A DNA stretch of 64,000 nucleotides from Corbicula japonica (lineage: Eukaryota; Mollusca; Bivalvia; Venerida; Cyrenidae): contig JAZAYU010000922.1 in assembly GCA_038501625.1 (NCBI GenBank), positions 1 to 64,000 on the forward strand, written 5' to 3'. A program made the position numbers and the translations under genes. The notes under the pieces were generated by a model. The model was not told the origin of the DNA. It saw nothing but the letters and a program-made list of their open reading frames with translations, and searched no databases. Below, piece after piece: positions 32,510 to 45,150 of the stretch. How positions within the stretch are numbered: the first letter of the stretch is position 1; every line of letters starts with the position of its first letter.

Positions 32510-33380
32510 CAGACAATCCAGCGCCAAGTGGCACTCGCTTTCAAGCCATTTGGCTAGTCTTCCACAAAAACAATTCCATTCCAACACAGCGCCAACGGCA
32601 CTACAGCGCCAATTGACACTTCAATTTTACGCCACGTGGCGAGGTTCGTTCCCAGGAGGGGCAATATCATCTGATAATCAAACTAAACACTACCAATACA
32701 GCGCTAAATGGCACTCACTTTCAAGCCAATCGGCTAGTCTTTTACAAAACAATTCAATTTTAACACAGCGCCAATCGGTACTACAGCGCCAATTGGCACT
32801 TCAATTTTACGCCACGTGGCGAGGTTCGCTCCCAGGAGGGGCAATATCATCTGATAATCAAACTAAACACTACTAAATTAAATGCAGCGCCAAATGGCAC
32901 GCACTTTCAAGCCAATCGGCTTATCTTTCACAAAAACAATTCCATTCCAACACAGCGCCAATCGGCACTTCAATTTTACGCCACGTGGCGAGGTTCGCTC
33001 CCAGAAGGGGCAATATCATCTGAAAATCAATTTAAACACAGCCAAGGCTGCGCAAAATGGCACTCACTTTCAAGTCAATCGGCTAGTCTTCAAAAAACTA
33101 CTTCATTCAAACACAGCGACAAACGGCACTACAGCGCCAATCGGCACTTCAATTTTACGCCCAGTGGCGAGAAATCACTCTATTCGTTAACCTGATAAGT
33201 TAAACACAACCAATGCCGCTCCAAGTGGCACTCACTTTTATTCCAATCGGCTAGTCTTCAAAACGTAATTCCATTCAAAAACAGCGCCAATCGGCACTAC
33301 ATCGCCAATCGGCATTACAATTTCCTAGCACAGCCAAGCAGCTACACAGTGCCAAGTGGCACCTCAATCAAATTGCAATC
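32510..33380 (+). repeat. Tandem array, 160-185-bp unit, rich in GCCAnnTGGC palindromes
   Basis: Five units begin near 32519, 32700, 32885, 33047 and 33218 with CGCCAAGTGGCACTCACTTTC. Each carries CAATCGGCTAGTCTT, ACAGCGCCAATCGGCACT, TTTTACGCCACGTGGCGAGG and AGGGGCAATATCATCTGA. GCCACGTGGC contains a CACGTG E-box core. The 146- and 102-codon frames across it are repeat by-products. Scattered single GCCAAGTGG words continue to 34320. Confidence 0.85.
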
Positions 33381-34806
33381 CGCTATTCTCTTAGCAAATC
33401 AAATCACAAAATAGCACCAAGTTACACTTTAATTAAAGCCAAACAACCCTTTATTTTAGTTTATACAATCAAACACTTCTAAGTCAAATTAACAGCGCCA
33501 AGTGGTTAAATTTGCAGTCCAAAAATCATCAAGCTTATCAATCATATGTTTAGCGTTTTTCGATTATTTTTAAATCAAGTGGCTAATCTTTTCTTTAAAT
33601 CGAATCGCATATAGAGTTCAAATTTTGTTAGGTTATGGGAGATCAGTCCATTAAAAACAAATATTTGGGCCAAATCAATTAAAATGCTACATTCTCTGCT
33701 AAGAAGGTTTCTTCGTCCTTTTCGTTTTAATCGTAGAAAATATATCCGATTCCGCGTGTAAATCGTGTCAAATTATTCTTAGAGTAACTACTGATCTTAA
33801 CCAAGATAAAATTTAAATTATATAATTTCTATTTGTCACGGTAACTTAAAATCAAGAAGCATTCAAGCCCATGCAAAGAAAAATGCTGAAATGTTAGTCA
33901 AGTTGCTTTTCTTTTTTCGAATAAATGCCATTTTTAGCAATTGGCACATTTTACACTTAATGGCGATTTCGAAATTTGTTGTACACCATGAGAATCGAAC
34001 CAAACACATCCATGCTAATACAGTGCCAAGTGGAAACGTAATATTGAAGCCAACGATTATAATTAAACGCTGAGTGCGCATACAATTTTACACCAGTAGC
34101 GAGATTAAGGCCACATCAGCCTCTAATGAAAACAAAAACAATTCCGGTTCAATGCAATGCTATGTTGAACTATTTGTTTAGTAAAGTGATTGTTTTTTGT
34201 CTAAACAAATACAATAGGATATATCGCACACTTTCGCCAAGAGGCGATTGATCAGAATCGAAGCAAACATACCCAAACACAAAATAACAGAACGCACAAT
34301 CTAACTTTTAGCCAAGTGGCTTGTTCACAATAAAATTGCTGAAAATGGACTCAATCCAATGCAGCTTCTGATTAGCGTTTGATATATACATCAATAATTA
34401 CGAACCATTCTAATTGCGAAAAAGAATCATTTGAAATTTATCTTTTCATAACAAGTTCTAAGTGACTTTTGAAACAAAATACCAAACCGTGATAACAAGC
34501 GTAGAAACAAAATGAGACATATAAGGTAATTTAACTGCTACATATAAACTAAAAGTGTACAAAAGTGTTAACGGAGTTCTAACCTTCTTGGCAAATGGTG
34601 AAAACAAAACACATTAAAAGAGGGTGGGTGGGACGGGAAATTAGAAATATTTAATATGTCTGTACAATAGCAATGCGACGACTCGAATGAATTTTATACA
34701 AGGTTTACACCATATATAATGACACTGCACGAGAATTTCGTGAATCCTCACAACCAATAACCTTGAAGCATAAATGAGATGAATTACATAGAAACGTGGA
34801 TAAATA
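33381..34806. other. Remainder of the 2.6-kb interval, no gene seen
   Basis: Decayed GCCAAGTGGC-type words at 33355, 33502, 34024, 34231 and 34312 suggest older array units. No coding signal. Confidence 0.4.
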
Positions 34807-34940
34807 CATTTATTTTCTTATTCACTGCGTTCAAACGAAAATAAATTATTTATCCCATATTCAAGTAATTCATAGGTAGGAAAAGGGAACAAAAACACCA
34901 AGTACAATAGGAATGGTCGTATTGCATTGCTATATACTAT
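34807..34940 (+). repeat. Right 134-bp direct repeat
   Basis: Partner of 32046-32178 in the same orientation. It ends 40 bp before the 3.9-kb TIR element. Confidence 0.85.
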
Positions 34941-34980
34941 CGAAAAAACACAAAGAACGGGAAAAATTCTATTCTATATG

Positions 34981-35455
34981 CAAGGGGTCTAACCTAAAGT
35001 AAGAAGATCGATGCTTTAAGACGGCCATTTCATGGAGAGTGGAGTCAATTGGTGATAAAACAGCATTGTTTTGTTTACATCGACCACTAATTCAGTAAAG
35101 TAAGTACATTTTCTTGTATTATAGGTATTGTGTATGAGATAACCACCTAGCCGCTTGTTTCAGACATCTGCTTTTGGTCCGTTTTTGTCTGTCCATTCAG
35201 TGGTTGAAGCGTGAAAGAAGGGATAGCGACATAGGGGTCCAAACTCTGCAATGTCTGCAGACTGATTTTGGGAGCTTTAGAGAATTAGATTTCGCCTTGC
35301 TGTGTTTGCGGGGTGCGGCATACATTATTTAACACTTTAGGACGTTTCCTGTGCTAATAGGAGCCTCTGTGTTCATTTTTTTTTTACATTTAAGACGATT
35401 TCATGGAGAACTGTCTCACTTTAGGACAATTTCATGGAGAGCTATAAATTTTGGA
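34981..35455 (+). repeat. Left long TIR
   Basis: Inverted copy of about 38413-38885. Ends with two ATTTCATGGAGA units. Confidence 0.85.
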
Positions 35456-35856
35456 GAGGTTAGACACTGATTAGTTTATAATGAACAGAAGTATATCTGT
35501 AATTTTTATTGTAATTGTACCATGTATTAAACATGATTATATTGGCAAGTCAAGAACTGCACCCATTAAATGCAATGAGCACAATTAAGACCAGTATATC
35601 ATTGCTTGTTAGGTATCCATGACTGTACTATACTTTAGTGCTTAAAACGGATTACGCGACACAATTTCACCTTAAGACATCCCATTTTAACGTATGCACC
35701 AGTCGAAAAGTCATATGAATCCACTCTCCCACCCCCACCCCTTGCCGGAAGTACGGGCGGGAAAAGCCATGTTTAACCATTCGGATGTCTCGGCACTGCG
35801 AGGCAAGTGTGATGGTTTTGATTTAGCGCCAAAGTGTCCTTGATTTTTATTATTTA

Positions 35857-36915
35857 CACTAGTCAAAAGTTCTAAGTGCACACTTGATAAATGTTAATTT
35901 TTCCAATAATTTGATTGAATCTTTCAAAATAGTGTAAATTACAATGAAGAAGAATCAATATTTTATTAAAGCACACCAAAAATTTTAAGTCTGCTTAACC
36001 AGATTAAAAAATAATAATTTTTTAGCTCACTTGTTCTCAGAAAGCAATTCTCAAGTTAATTATCATTGCATCGGCTATCATTTGTGATCGTTTTCTCATC
36101 TCTGTATTCCATTTTTCACACAATGTTTTGTGCCAAAAGTTTTTGAATTGTCTAGCAGTTTGGGATGATACAATTTTCTATTATAGATGTGTAACAGCCT
36201 TTCCAAACGAAAAAAATGTATTCATTTCGATAAAATTGACCAGTTTTCGGATACGCCTTTTGACCGAATAAGCGTCATTTTTGAATAATTCGATTTTGAA
36301 GTTTAATGAATTTCTATAAATTTTAGTTTTAAATTTTATTTATTGGACACTTATCCAACAAATGTTACACTAATTTTTTCGAGTTTACGTTGTTTTACGT
36401 AAATATTTAATGACGTAATTGAGTAACATCAGCGTTCAACGTAAGCAACGTAATCAATCTAGAAAATAATATCGTTTGATTTTCTTCTTAAATTAATAAA
36501 ATATGCAAAAATAAGGTATTTCTTTTGCATTTACGAAAACCGTCAATATTTGTTTACAACAAATTTGAAGTTGTGCCTGTGAAAAGAATTTTGACGGCAA
36601 TGTCGTTGTCTGCTGATGTCAACCGTTTCATGGTTACAATTTGTTGGTGTGTTTTTCGTGTTTGTCTTGAGTCGGTGAACATGTGAAAAACAAAAACGAT
36701 TGTAAAAAAATAAATTTCGCTTGCCGCACGGGGATAATGCATAAAAAGCGTATGCCGACGTGGATGACGTAAAACGTAAAACATATGCACAGTTTTCAAA
36801 AAATTATTGTTGTTTGATCATTATTAACATTAAGTCAAACTTTCATTCAATTTGAATAAGTTTACTTTAAGATATTAAAAATTGAAAAGTGTGCACTTAG
36901 AACTTTTAACCAGTG
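35857..36915. mobile_element. 1.06-kb TA-flanked TIR element nested in the 3.9-kb element
   Basis: CACTAGTCAAAAGTTCTAAG plus TGCACACTT at the left mirrors CACTGGTTAAAAGTTCTAAG plus TGCACACTT at the right. TA sits on both sides (35855-35856, 36916-36917). Tc1/mariner-like by target site. The interior 36400-36800 has an inverted relative at 49505-49800. Confidence 0.8.
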
Positions 36916-38152
36916 TATTTAGCGGTAATTTTACCATCAGGCTGTTCCCACATGGTGGGTATTTTACAAGGTATCTGCTTGGGCCAAAAGCAAAGTGTCT
37001 GCTAGTCTGCAGGGTTACGATCCCCTGCCTTTAATACCATCTTCAGATATAATCAAGTTCTGATTAAAATCAATTTAATCAGATATTTTTAGTAGGTGCA
37101 CTTAATCCCTACTGTTCCCAGTGTTATTGGCTTTTTTGCTGAAACTTTCAAAGTTAATATAATTTCCACTCGACCAGTATTTCGACATTGTGTTAAATTG
37201 ACTACATGCAAAACATATTTATTATGATGATTTTAGTACACGCATTTGTTCTCCTCACCTTTTTTAATTTTATGTGGATGTATTCTTTTTAGGGATGGCA
37301 ACGAATAGCAAAATTGTCATTAGAATATTTTGATGTACAAGTATTGTAATATTCGATAGTTATTTGTATTTGCGATCTCTTTGCTGGAGTATGCCGTATG
37401 TGTCTGTCAAACAACACTTAATAACGACTTTCCAATTATAATAACGTTTCACATCAGGTCATGCTAAAGTAAGATCAAATCTCGATTTCTAACATTTAAT
37501 GATCATGTGCTGTCCGCTTACTGATAAATAACATTAAGTTACTATAAAAGAAGTCAGTGTACTTTTGTCGTCTTTTGTACGTGCATTTACGGGACATAGT
37601 AATTTTATGGTGATACCGTTGTCGTCACGGCAGTTACATGTACGCATGTTGAATTGAGACGATAACTGCATTAAACTTTTAAGTTTCTAACTATTGGAGG
37701 AAGCAGAATGAAATCCAAGTGTTGTTAGCATATTTAGCATTTCACTTGTTTGAGTTTGCACGTGACTGCAATACCGATCGGGATTGGATGCGCGTGATAC
37801 TGATTATGCAAATTATCTTTATTATGACAATCATTTGATAGGGCTTTTTACCTTTTTAGCTTTACCCAATGGTAAAGTTTTGAATTAAAACATACACCGG
37901 CATTAGTGAATTCACACCTCATGGCAAAACTCTTTATTAAACACCGGTCCGTATTGTTATCAAGAAGCCCTGATAATTGATATTAATGGTCACTCAAACT
38001 GCCAATCACTGTTAATTGGTGGAAGTATATTGACTATGACACTTCTTATAATAACACCAGGTGTTTCTGTTCATTGTACATCGAATTTAGTGGAAAATTA
38101 AATGTCCTGACCAGAAATAATTTACATTTATTCGCTTTTCTTTGTATTTCGT

Positions 38153-38336
38153 TTAACAAAAATTAATATTCGAGGTGATAATAATTTCAGCGGTGATGGA
38201 GACGTAAGACGTATTTTTTTCTTTGTCGTCTTCAGTGGTGAGGAGATATGGGATAATTTTCTTTTTCTTTCGGTTTCCTTCCATTTTCTTCTTAGATTCA
38301 ACACGGGTTTTCTTTTTCTCATGTTTGGAACTAGAC
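38153..38336 (-). CDS. Lys-rich exon-like segment beside the right TIR
   Basis: The minus-strand acceptor is TTGTTTTCATTTTTTAG. With two bases carried in, 61 codons stay open to TAA: SSSKHEKKKTRVESKKKM, EGNRKKKKIIPYLLTTEDD, KEKNTSYVSITAEIII and TSNINFC. A second frame (38128-38433) is also open and includes part of the TIR. This could be the last exon of a gene carried by the 3.9-kb element. The function is unknown. The basic stretch suggests nuclear targeting. Confidence 0.4.
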
Positions 38337-38412
38337 CTAAAAAATGAAAACAAGAGTTGGTGTTAGATCCATTAACAATGGCTTTCTTATGTAAGTCTCC
38401 ATGAAATTGTCC

Positions 38413-38885
38413 TAAAGTAAGGCGGTTCTCCATGAAATTGTCCTAAAGTGAGACAGTTCTCCATGAAATCGTCTTAAATGTAAAAAAAATGAACACAGTG
38501 GCTCCTATTTGAACAGAAAAACGTTCTAAAGTGTTAAATAATGTATGCCGCACCCCGCAAACACAGCAAGGCGATATCTAATTCTCTAAAGCTCCCAAAA
38601 TCAGTCTGCAGACATTGCAGAGTTTGGACCCCTATGCCGCTATCCCTTCTTTCACGCTTCAACCACTGCATGGACAGACAAAAACGGACCAGAAGCAGAT
38701 GTCTGAAACAAGCGGCTAGGTGGTTATCTCATACACAATACCTATAATACAAGAAAATGTACTTACTTTACTGAAATAGTGGTCGATGTAAACAAAACAA
38801 TGCTGTTTTATCACCAACTGACACCACTCTCCATGAAATGGCCGTCTTAAAGCATCGATCTTCTTACTTTAGGTTAGACCCCTTG
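38413..38885 (-). repeat. Right long TIR
   Basis: Inverted copy of the left TIR, with one extra ATTTCATGGAGA unit at its inner edge. Confidence 0.85.
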
Positions 38886-39157
38886 ATATGGTAACCTTTT
38901 TGAATTAGTAGTATCTCAGAACTGAGTAAAAGTTTGTAAAATTCACTATTAGCGCGAATGTTTAATTCTTTAAATTTTTATTACGTAATTTTTTGAACAT
39001 CGTAATTCCCCTCGACTATATCATTATCATTAAACTATATCAATACATGCACGTGCAGATCCAACTCGACAAAACCTTCAAGGAAACACACTTATCAAAC
39101 TAACGTAGCGTAATACGCAACGACAAGTTCTTCTAAGCTAATATGATTGGAAACTTC

Positions 39158-39158
39158 G

Positions 39159-39190
<32 letters not shown>
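39158..39190 (+). repeat. (ATA)n microsatellite
   Basis: About eleven AAT/ATA units. Confidence 0.95.
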
Positions 39191-40735
39191 CTCTTTATTT
39201 TAAGTAGGCAACTCATTAAGACAAAATCTATGAAAACAAATACAAACAAATACAATATTTGCATGTATAAAAAGTTAGTCAAATGAAGAAATTGCTTATT
39301 TTCAATGAGGCCTTCTAAAATGGATAAACGAAAAACATATATTACAACATATAAATCATTAACACTAATAACAGAAACAATTAAGGACTATGTTATTCAT
39401 GAATTCTCATCATGGCTTCAACATAAGTCTGGTTATAAAAAAAATGAAAATTACCAGTAATTTAGAGTAATTTGAGCTTTTCCTTATGTCAAAATAAAAG
39501 AAAAGAGTAAGTGCTACAAAGAAATGAGAAAAAGATGAACAAAATCTATTTATTTTATGAAAAAAAGGACTTTAGTCACTCATATTTTCCATCCAAGTTT
39601 TCATATATTCTAAAAAAAGCAATTAAAAATAAATATGAAAGTAAGATAGTGCAGACCTCCTTACAGATGCACTAACAATTAAAATTTTAATTTAATTCTT
39701 ATCTTGACTGAATTCCTCCCATTAAAATATCCATGTTAAACTTTACCAAAATTCAGAAATCCACCATTTACAACTTTACACAAGAAAGTAGTGCAAACAG
39801 TAAGTATGGTGTTAATACTGGACACAGGTAATGGAAAGTACGTACACTAAACATTAAAGATAGTAATTTAAATTTAAAGTTTATACTGAAAGTGTGTGAA
39901 AACTGATAATGTTTTGTCTCAATTTAATATTATGAGTTGTATAAATAAGATACGATAATCCAAATAAAAATATATTTAAGCTGTAGCATGTGGTTACGCT
40001 TATATAATAAAACAAAAAGGTAGTAACTGTGCTACTTATACCATTAATTTTATTGCCTGAATAGTGAAAACGTATTTTTGCAGTATTAAATGTTGTAAAA
40101 ACGTAATATGTCATTGATTTTGTTTTTGATACGCTGCAATAAGCAAAACAATATGCAACTTTACTGCAAGTTTTTGAATTACAAGTGTTATGAAGTTGCA
40201 ATTATTTCATAACATTAAAAGCCTATTGCAACCATGGGATAGGATTCTTAATTAAATTTTGTCAAATAAAGATTTTCCACTTCATATGAACAGTACTCCC
40301 CTTCGTAAGGCACATGTTAAACTTCATTTGGTGAATGGTCTTCTCCTTTTTTATATCATGAATAGTGCCTACAAAGATGTTTTTGTAGGTCAAATACTTT
40401 AATGAATAAAAAATTACTAACATATTATTTTTAAATGTGTAATCTTTAAGACATAATTTAATTAAGTATACATAATCACAAGCGTATGTGATCATTGAAT
40501 GAAATGGAAACACGGAGCTCAATCGAAGTATAATTATATTAAACGTGGTCCTTTCACGGACACCGTACTTTCATATCACGAGAAAATCGTGGGTAATTTT
40601 TGTGTACACTAAGAATGTAAACAACGGTGACCCTCACTAGAAAATGGTAATAAACTATGTTGACGTACACGATCGCACGGTATTTGCAAAGAAAGGTGCA
40701 TTTATTACATAAACAAACTTTCATTGCAACAATAA
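39191..40735. other. AT-rich DNA, no gene seen
   Basis: Two minus-strand frames (39881-40201 and 40262-40522) are rich in Tyr, Phe, Ile, Thr and Cys and lack splice context. Treated as chance. Confidence 0.4.
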
Positions 40736-40741
40736 ACTCAC

Positions 40742-40850
40742 CTAAAGTTTAAAAACAGCCTTTTTTTCTACTTTCACTTTACTTCCACGACCGGACGTTC
40801 AAAAAACGGAAGTCAAAGGGAATAACACTGAAGAAAATAGTTCGCACGTG
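40742..40850 (-). promoter_or_regulatory. Possible 5' untranslated first exon with strong donor
   Basis: On the minus strand, CTGTTTTTAAACTTTAG/GTGAGTTT is a near-consensus donor preceded by about 100 bases with no acceptor. The region just upstream has more CpG (TCCGGTCGTGG) than its surroundings. It could be a first exon of the micro-exon gene, which is then too far downstream for the 48-63 kb exon candidates. The 5' limit is a guess. Confidence 0.25.
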
Positions 40851-41192
40851 GCAACAAAATATTTCACACTTACATAAATAAAACATAAACAATCAAAATG
40901 ACTGACAGTAAAAATATAGTTAATATTAGAAATCCATAAGTTATCAGTAAGTTCGCCAAAAAAAAGGAGATATTTTTAATGAAGTTCGTTTCGCGCATTA
41001 ACACAAATATTGGTGATTAGTCCCTTACTTCCGCAAAGCTGTGTTGATGAAAATGTTTTATTTACACATCTGAAGTTTAAGGCAGATTATGAATGATCGA
41101 CGAAAGATCAAGACGATCGATTGGTAGGGAACAAAATTTATCCATTGTTCTTTATGATTGATTGTGTTTTTGGGGATGTCATGTTGTATTAA

Positions 41193-41600
41193 GAGGTCGC
41201 AAACATTGCAAATGGCGAAAACAGGCAAAACTTCAAAAAATGAATTTTGGGGAAAATACTTATTGCCATCTAGATTTTAGTAAATAAATGTATTTAGCTA
41301 TGGATGTAGTAAATGTTTGCAAGCTCAATTTAGTCTAATTCATGTTCTAATTACCAAGCATATACTAAAACAAAAGAAAAACCATTTGCATGAGAACTCT
41401 GAAATTCATGAACAATATACCAAAGCAACTCATACCTGAAATAAGTATATGCTGGTCTACAATGTTTAGTGCCAATCCGTCAAAATAATGTTAGGGTTAT
41501 CAAGAAATTCACTTACTTCCTACTTTCACTTTCTACTTTCACTTTGAACCAGGAAGTAAGATTTCCTTGAATTTCAAGTTTGAATGGTTGCATTTGTTGA
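41193..41600 (+). mobile_element. Second copy of the TTAA MITE (right end lost)
   Basis: Starts GAGGTCGCAAACATTGCAAA directly after TTAA (41189-41192) and matches 25237-25641 for about 330 bp. The right part is rearranged and the mirrored end is missing. Confidence 0.75.
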
Positions 41601-44340
41601 CTGTTTCGGTATATCACAAACATTACATTTCCCTCTTGTTCAAAGGCGCATTTTGTTCTATGACTCGGAATTTTGGTTGTTTATTTTCCACAGACTTTTG
41701 GTTTCACGAAATCTAGTCAAAGATGTTAACCTGATGTTTGTTTAAACAATATTACTGGTAATTCTTATAAAATATAAACAAATAAAGGAAGGCAAACTCC
41801 AATATTTCACTACGCGATTCGAGTTTATTTGACTCTTCTTCAGGTGAATGTTTATGTTTATATTATATCAACATCTGTTATAAACAATGTCTTATTTTGG
41901 CGGAAAAAATATGTAATTTTAATGTATAATACAACGTCGCCATTTGGCGTTAAAAAGACGCCACATAGTTATATAAACGACGTCAACTTTGGCACAAAAA
42001 GAAGTCACACATTATTTTGCAAAATAAAAACAATAAAAAAGGAAAATAAAGGAAACATCTATAAAATCACAGGATATTTTTTAGCCAAAACTTCTTGGTA
42101 ATTCTTATGTAGCGCTTTGTGGTTTCTTTCAGTGTAAAAACAGAAGATGTGTGTGTGTTTAGAAGGTCTTTTAGTAGACTACTGTTCAACGGTTACAGTA
42201 ATGATTTAATGGAACATTTTTTTTATAGATTTTTCTCTTCGACTGTTAATACAACATTGAAAGCAGCCCATGTAATATCTAATTAATGATGAATTCAGAT
42301 CCAGTTTAGACATGGTCCTTTCACACTGGCGCTTGACCAGCCGCCCCATCCCCTGCCAATCCTTACTAATACGCATTTTTGTAAAAATGATGTCGTCACA
42401 AATATTATTCCATTCTATCAAAATATGCGGAAATACACCGCCAAAATAGTTTGTTTAAAAAAATGTATATTCTATGTATATAATTCAATAATGGTCAGGA
42501 ACGGCTACAGACCCAACCCCTGTTCGAAAGGCTGTTTTACCTACAATACGGAGGGTTCCAACCTGACAGCTGTTTGGTGCAATGCAACAGGGTCTGATCT
42601 AACAGTAAATGTCAAAAAGTCTCACCGAAAGCTCGAAATACGCGTAATATTCAACAGAAAACGGCCTCTGAAATGCAGGTTATTTTTTCATAGATTCTTC
42701 TCCCAAGTGCGACTTCCGGAAATCCCCGAAGCTTTTGTTAGCAGCGTTCTAATTGGTCGAACGATTTGCGTGTAAAGTATTTCCCGGACTAAGTCAATAG
42801 TTCGACCAATCAGAACGATGATATCTGAAGATGTCATTACATAAGAAATGAATGCAGGCTGTCAACACTTTTCATGATTTGAAATACTATGTGTACTTTC
42901 ACTTTTGCGATTTTGTAGGCGACAGTCTGATTGGTTAAAATTGTTAGGAATAAAAGCACGTTTTAGTTACTCGTCGTCAGATACTGATAGCGTAGCGGTT
43001 TTCAGGAGACTAATTTAATCAGATTGAGTTAAGCCAGCTTGGAACTTGTAAAATGACGTCATTTTTCCTCTAAATAAAATAGCATTTTTCACAAAGACAG
43101 CCAACAGCCTTGTATTAGCTATAAGAAAATACAGGATATGAGGAACAGAAAGACAGACGGACATGACGAATAAAATGACGTGCACAATCACCTTATTGTC
43201 CTGTAAACACATGACATTTTTCAAGAACATAACTACAAAATTTTTTGAATTGTGCTGCCAAGATACTGTTCAAGTTTAGTGTTATCATTATATTTGTTAT
43301 CACAGCAACTACATTTTTGTAAAATGAATAATGAAGACATGCCGACATATTAGACTTCTGTTAACTCCACAATACAAAATACTTAAATTAGACAAAATTA
43401 ATGAATACAAGATTCGGATAAAACCAGCAAGAAAAATAAGGGTGAATGTAATTGAACATTTATAATTTTTGCATAAAAAGGTGAAATATGCATATCAGGA
43501 AATGCTAAATCAACAAAGGAAACATAACATACCATTACTCTGACGATTTCCTATGAAAAATACAAGAAACATGATATATTTGACAATGTGTCTAAATTAT
43601 GTAACTTGAATCATGCAAAGATGGCATAAATAGAATTATTTAAAGTCATAAAGGACACTGGTTTACAGCACGCACACATGTATAAATGTTATCTATACAC
43701 ATTTAAGGAACGTTTTACATTTTGAGATTTTAGTGACACTTAAGTTGTTGATTGTCTTAAAGGTACATGTAAATTACCGATAAATACACTCGACGTTCCC
43801 TTTCAGGCTAATTAGACAATCAATGGCTGATAATAAACAACCCCCACATTGGTAAATGACTGATATTATCTGAAAGGGATATGTTTAGTGAATGAAATGC
43901 TTTTACTGATAGGCTCTAAGAGGTCATTGTTGAAAGCTGGAATAGTTTTAACTGCTATTAATTTACTGCATAATGTGATGTTTGTTTTTGACCAACCGAA
44001 CAACCGAAAAAGCATTCGTTTAGGTCTTCTTGGTTTGTTTACTGCACGCCCATGACTCCAAAATCGCTTTCAACCATACTGATCGTAGATCTACTCCTTT
44101 TCAACTCCTTGCAAATTTCCAAAGCCAAATAACCGTTCAAAATAATCGGGTTGCTTTCTTCAGACGATAAACTTACAGTCTAACGACAATTAATTTATAC
44201 AGTATAAAGCTTGGTATTAATCGAAAATGTGTTCTAAGTACCGCATAAAACAAGTTTATTCATTTGATGAACGACGCATCATTTTTTATGTTCTTTTCTC
44301 TTTTGAATTTTTTGTAAACATGATCTATTTTCTAATAGGT
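41601..44340. other. Mixed AT-rich DNA with CCAAT inverted pair, no gene called
   Basis: A 116-codon plus frame at 42425-42775 contains a Cys-bearing stretch (RNGYRPNPCSKGC) but has no splice support. GTTCTAATTGGTCGAAC (42746) and GTTCGACCAATCAGAAC (42800) form an inverted pair. A family S tail fragment lies at 43480-43502. Confidence 0.35.
42746..42816. repeat. Inverted repeat carrying two CCAAT motifs
   Basis: Arms of 17 bp with one mismatch are separated by about 37 bp. Each arm includes ATTGG or CCAAT. Either a small hairpin element or a promoter-like CCAAT pair. Confidence 0.45.
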
Positions 44341-44344
44341 GGAA

Positions 44345-44475
44345 ACAAGAGCTGTCACTTGAAATTGACATATGCCCCCGAAATGCAGCTTTGAAATCAA
44401 ATTGGCATACATATGTTATATAAGATTTAGGGTTAAGGTTAGTTAAAAATGACAAAAGGCCATAACTTGGCAAAT
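44345..44475 (+). repeat. Head of a mollusc-type dispersed repeat, split by the LINE
   Basis: AAGAGCTGTCACTTG, then GACATATGCCCCCGAAATGC and AAAAGGCCATAACTTGGC. The matching tail with AAGGGCTCATAACTTGGC and CCCTTCAGGGGCATA is at 47750-48352, past the LINE. Confidence 0.55.
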
Positions 44476-45150
44476 AAATATTAGATTGTTTTTAGAAAAT
44501 TCTAAGATTAAGGGGAGATTATCTTGGAAATATGATTTATTAGAGTAAAGGACCTTACGACATATGATGTGGGTAATGAAAAGGAAATATGTGAGTAATT
44601 ATAAGGAACATATGTTAGAAGTTTGAAGTAAATCCCTCACAAAATATAGAAATTAAGGAAATCAAATAAGTAAGGGAATTCAATGTAATCGGACGCGTTA
44701 TTTGTGGCTCTCAAATATTTGTGTTTTCTTATGGAATAATAGCTTGATTTCGGATAGTTTTACATCGAAATAAAGCTAACCCAAAATGACGATTTTCGCG
44801 ATGAATATCTTAATAGTTGCGAAAAAGAGTTATTAGAAATAAATAACAAAATAAGCAGTATCAATTCTGAAATTGCTATAGATGAATCCCAAAATAAGAA
44901 AAAGCCCTTAAAACTTGCAAAAAATAAAGCATGTTGGAATAACAAAGTATACAATGAAAATCTATTGTTTCGCGGCCCAGTTATAACTAAAGAAATCACA
45001 AAACTATTCGGAGCATTGTCTTTCTTTGCGTATATGCCAACTGATTAAAAGAGAGGTATAATAATTACCATATTTAAAGGTGGGAACAAGTGCAAGATTT
45101 ACCCAAACAGTTACCGAGCAATATCCCTCTGTTCCTCAATATTAAAACTG

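Larger units (their letters stand above)
34981..38885. mobile_element. 3.9-kb element with ~470-bp TIRs and ATATG target duplication
   Basis: CAAGGGGTCTAACCTAAAGT at the left is mirrored at the right, and the inverted match runs about 470 bp with roughly 15 differences. ATATG flanks both ends (34976-34980, 38886-38890). The TIRs carry repeats of AATTTCATGGAGA preceded by TTTAGGAC or TTAAGACG. No transposase was recognised. A Lys-rich minus-strand segment lies beside the right TIR, and a 1.06-kb TA-flanked element is nested inside. Superfamily unknown. Confidence 0.85.

Noticed and set aside
32436..33190. Plus-strand frames of 146 and 102 codons
   Set aside because: They translate the GCCAnnTGGC tandem array. 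The repeated peptide SAKWHSLSS tracks the DNA period.
39881..40201. 106-codon minus-strand frame rich in Tyr, Phe and Thr
   Set aside because: Low-complexity composition and no context.
42425..42775. 116-codon plus-strand frame
   Set aside because: Some Cys and Gly patterning, but no homology recalled and no splice or poly(A) support.
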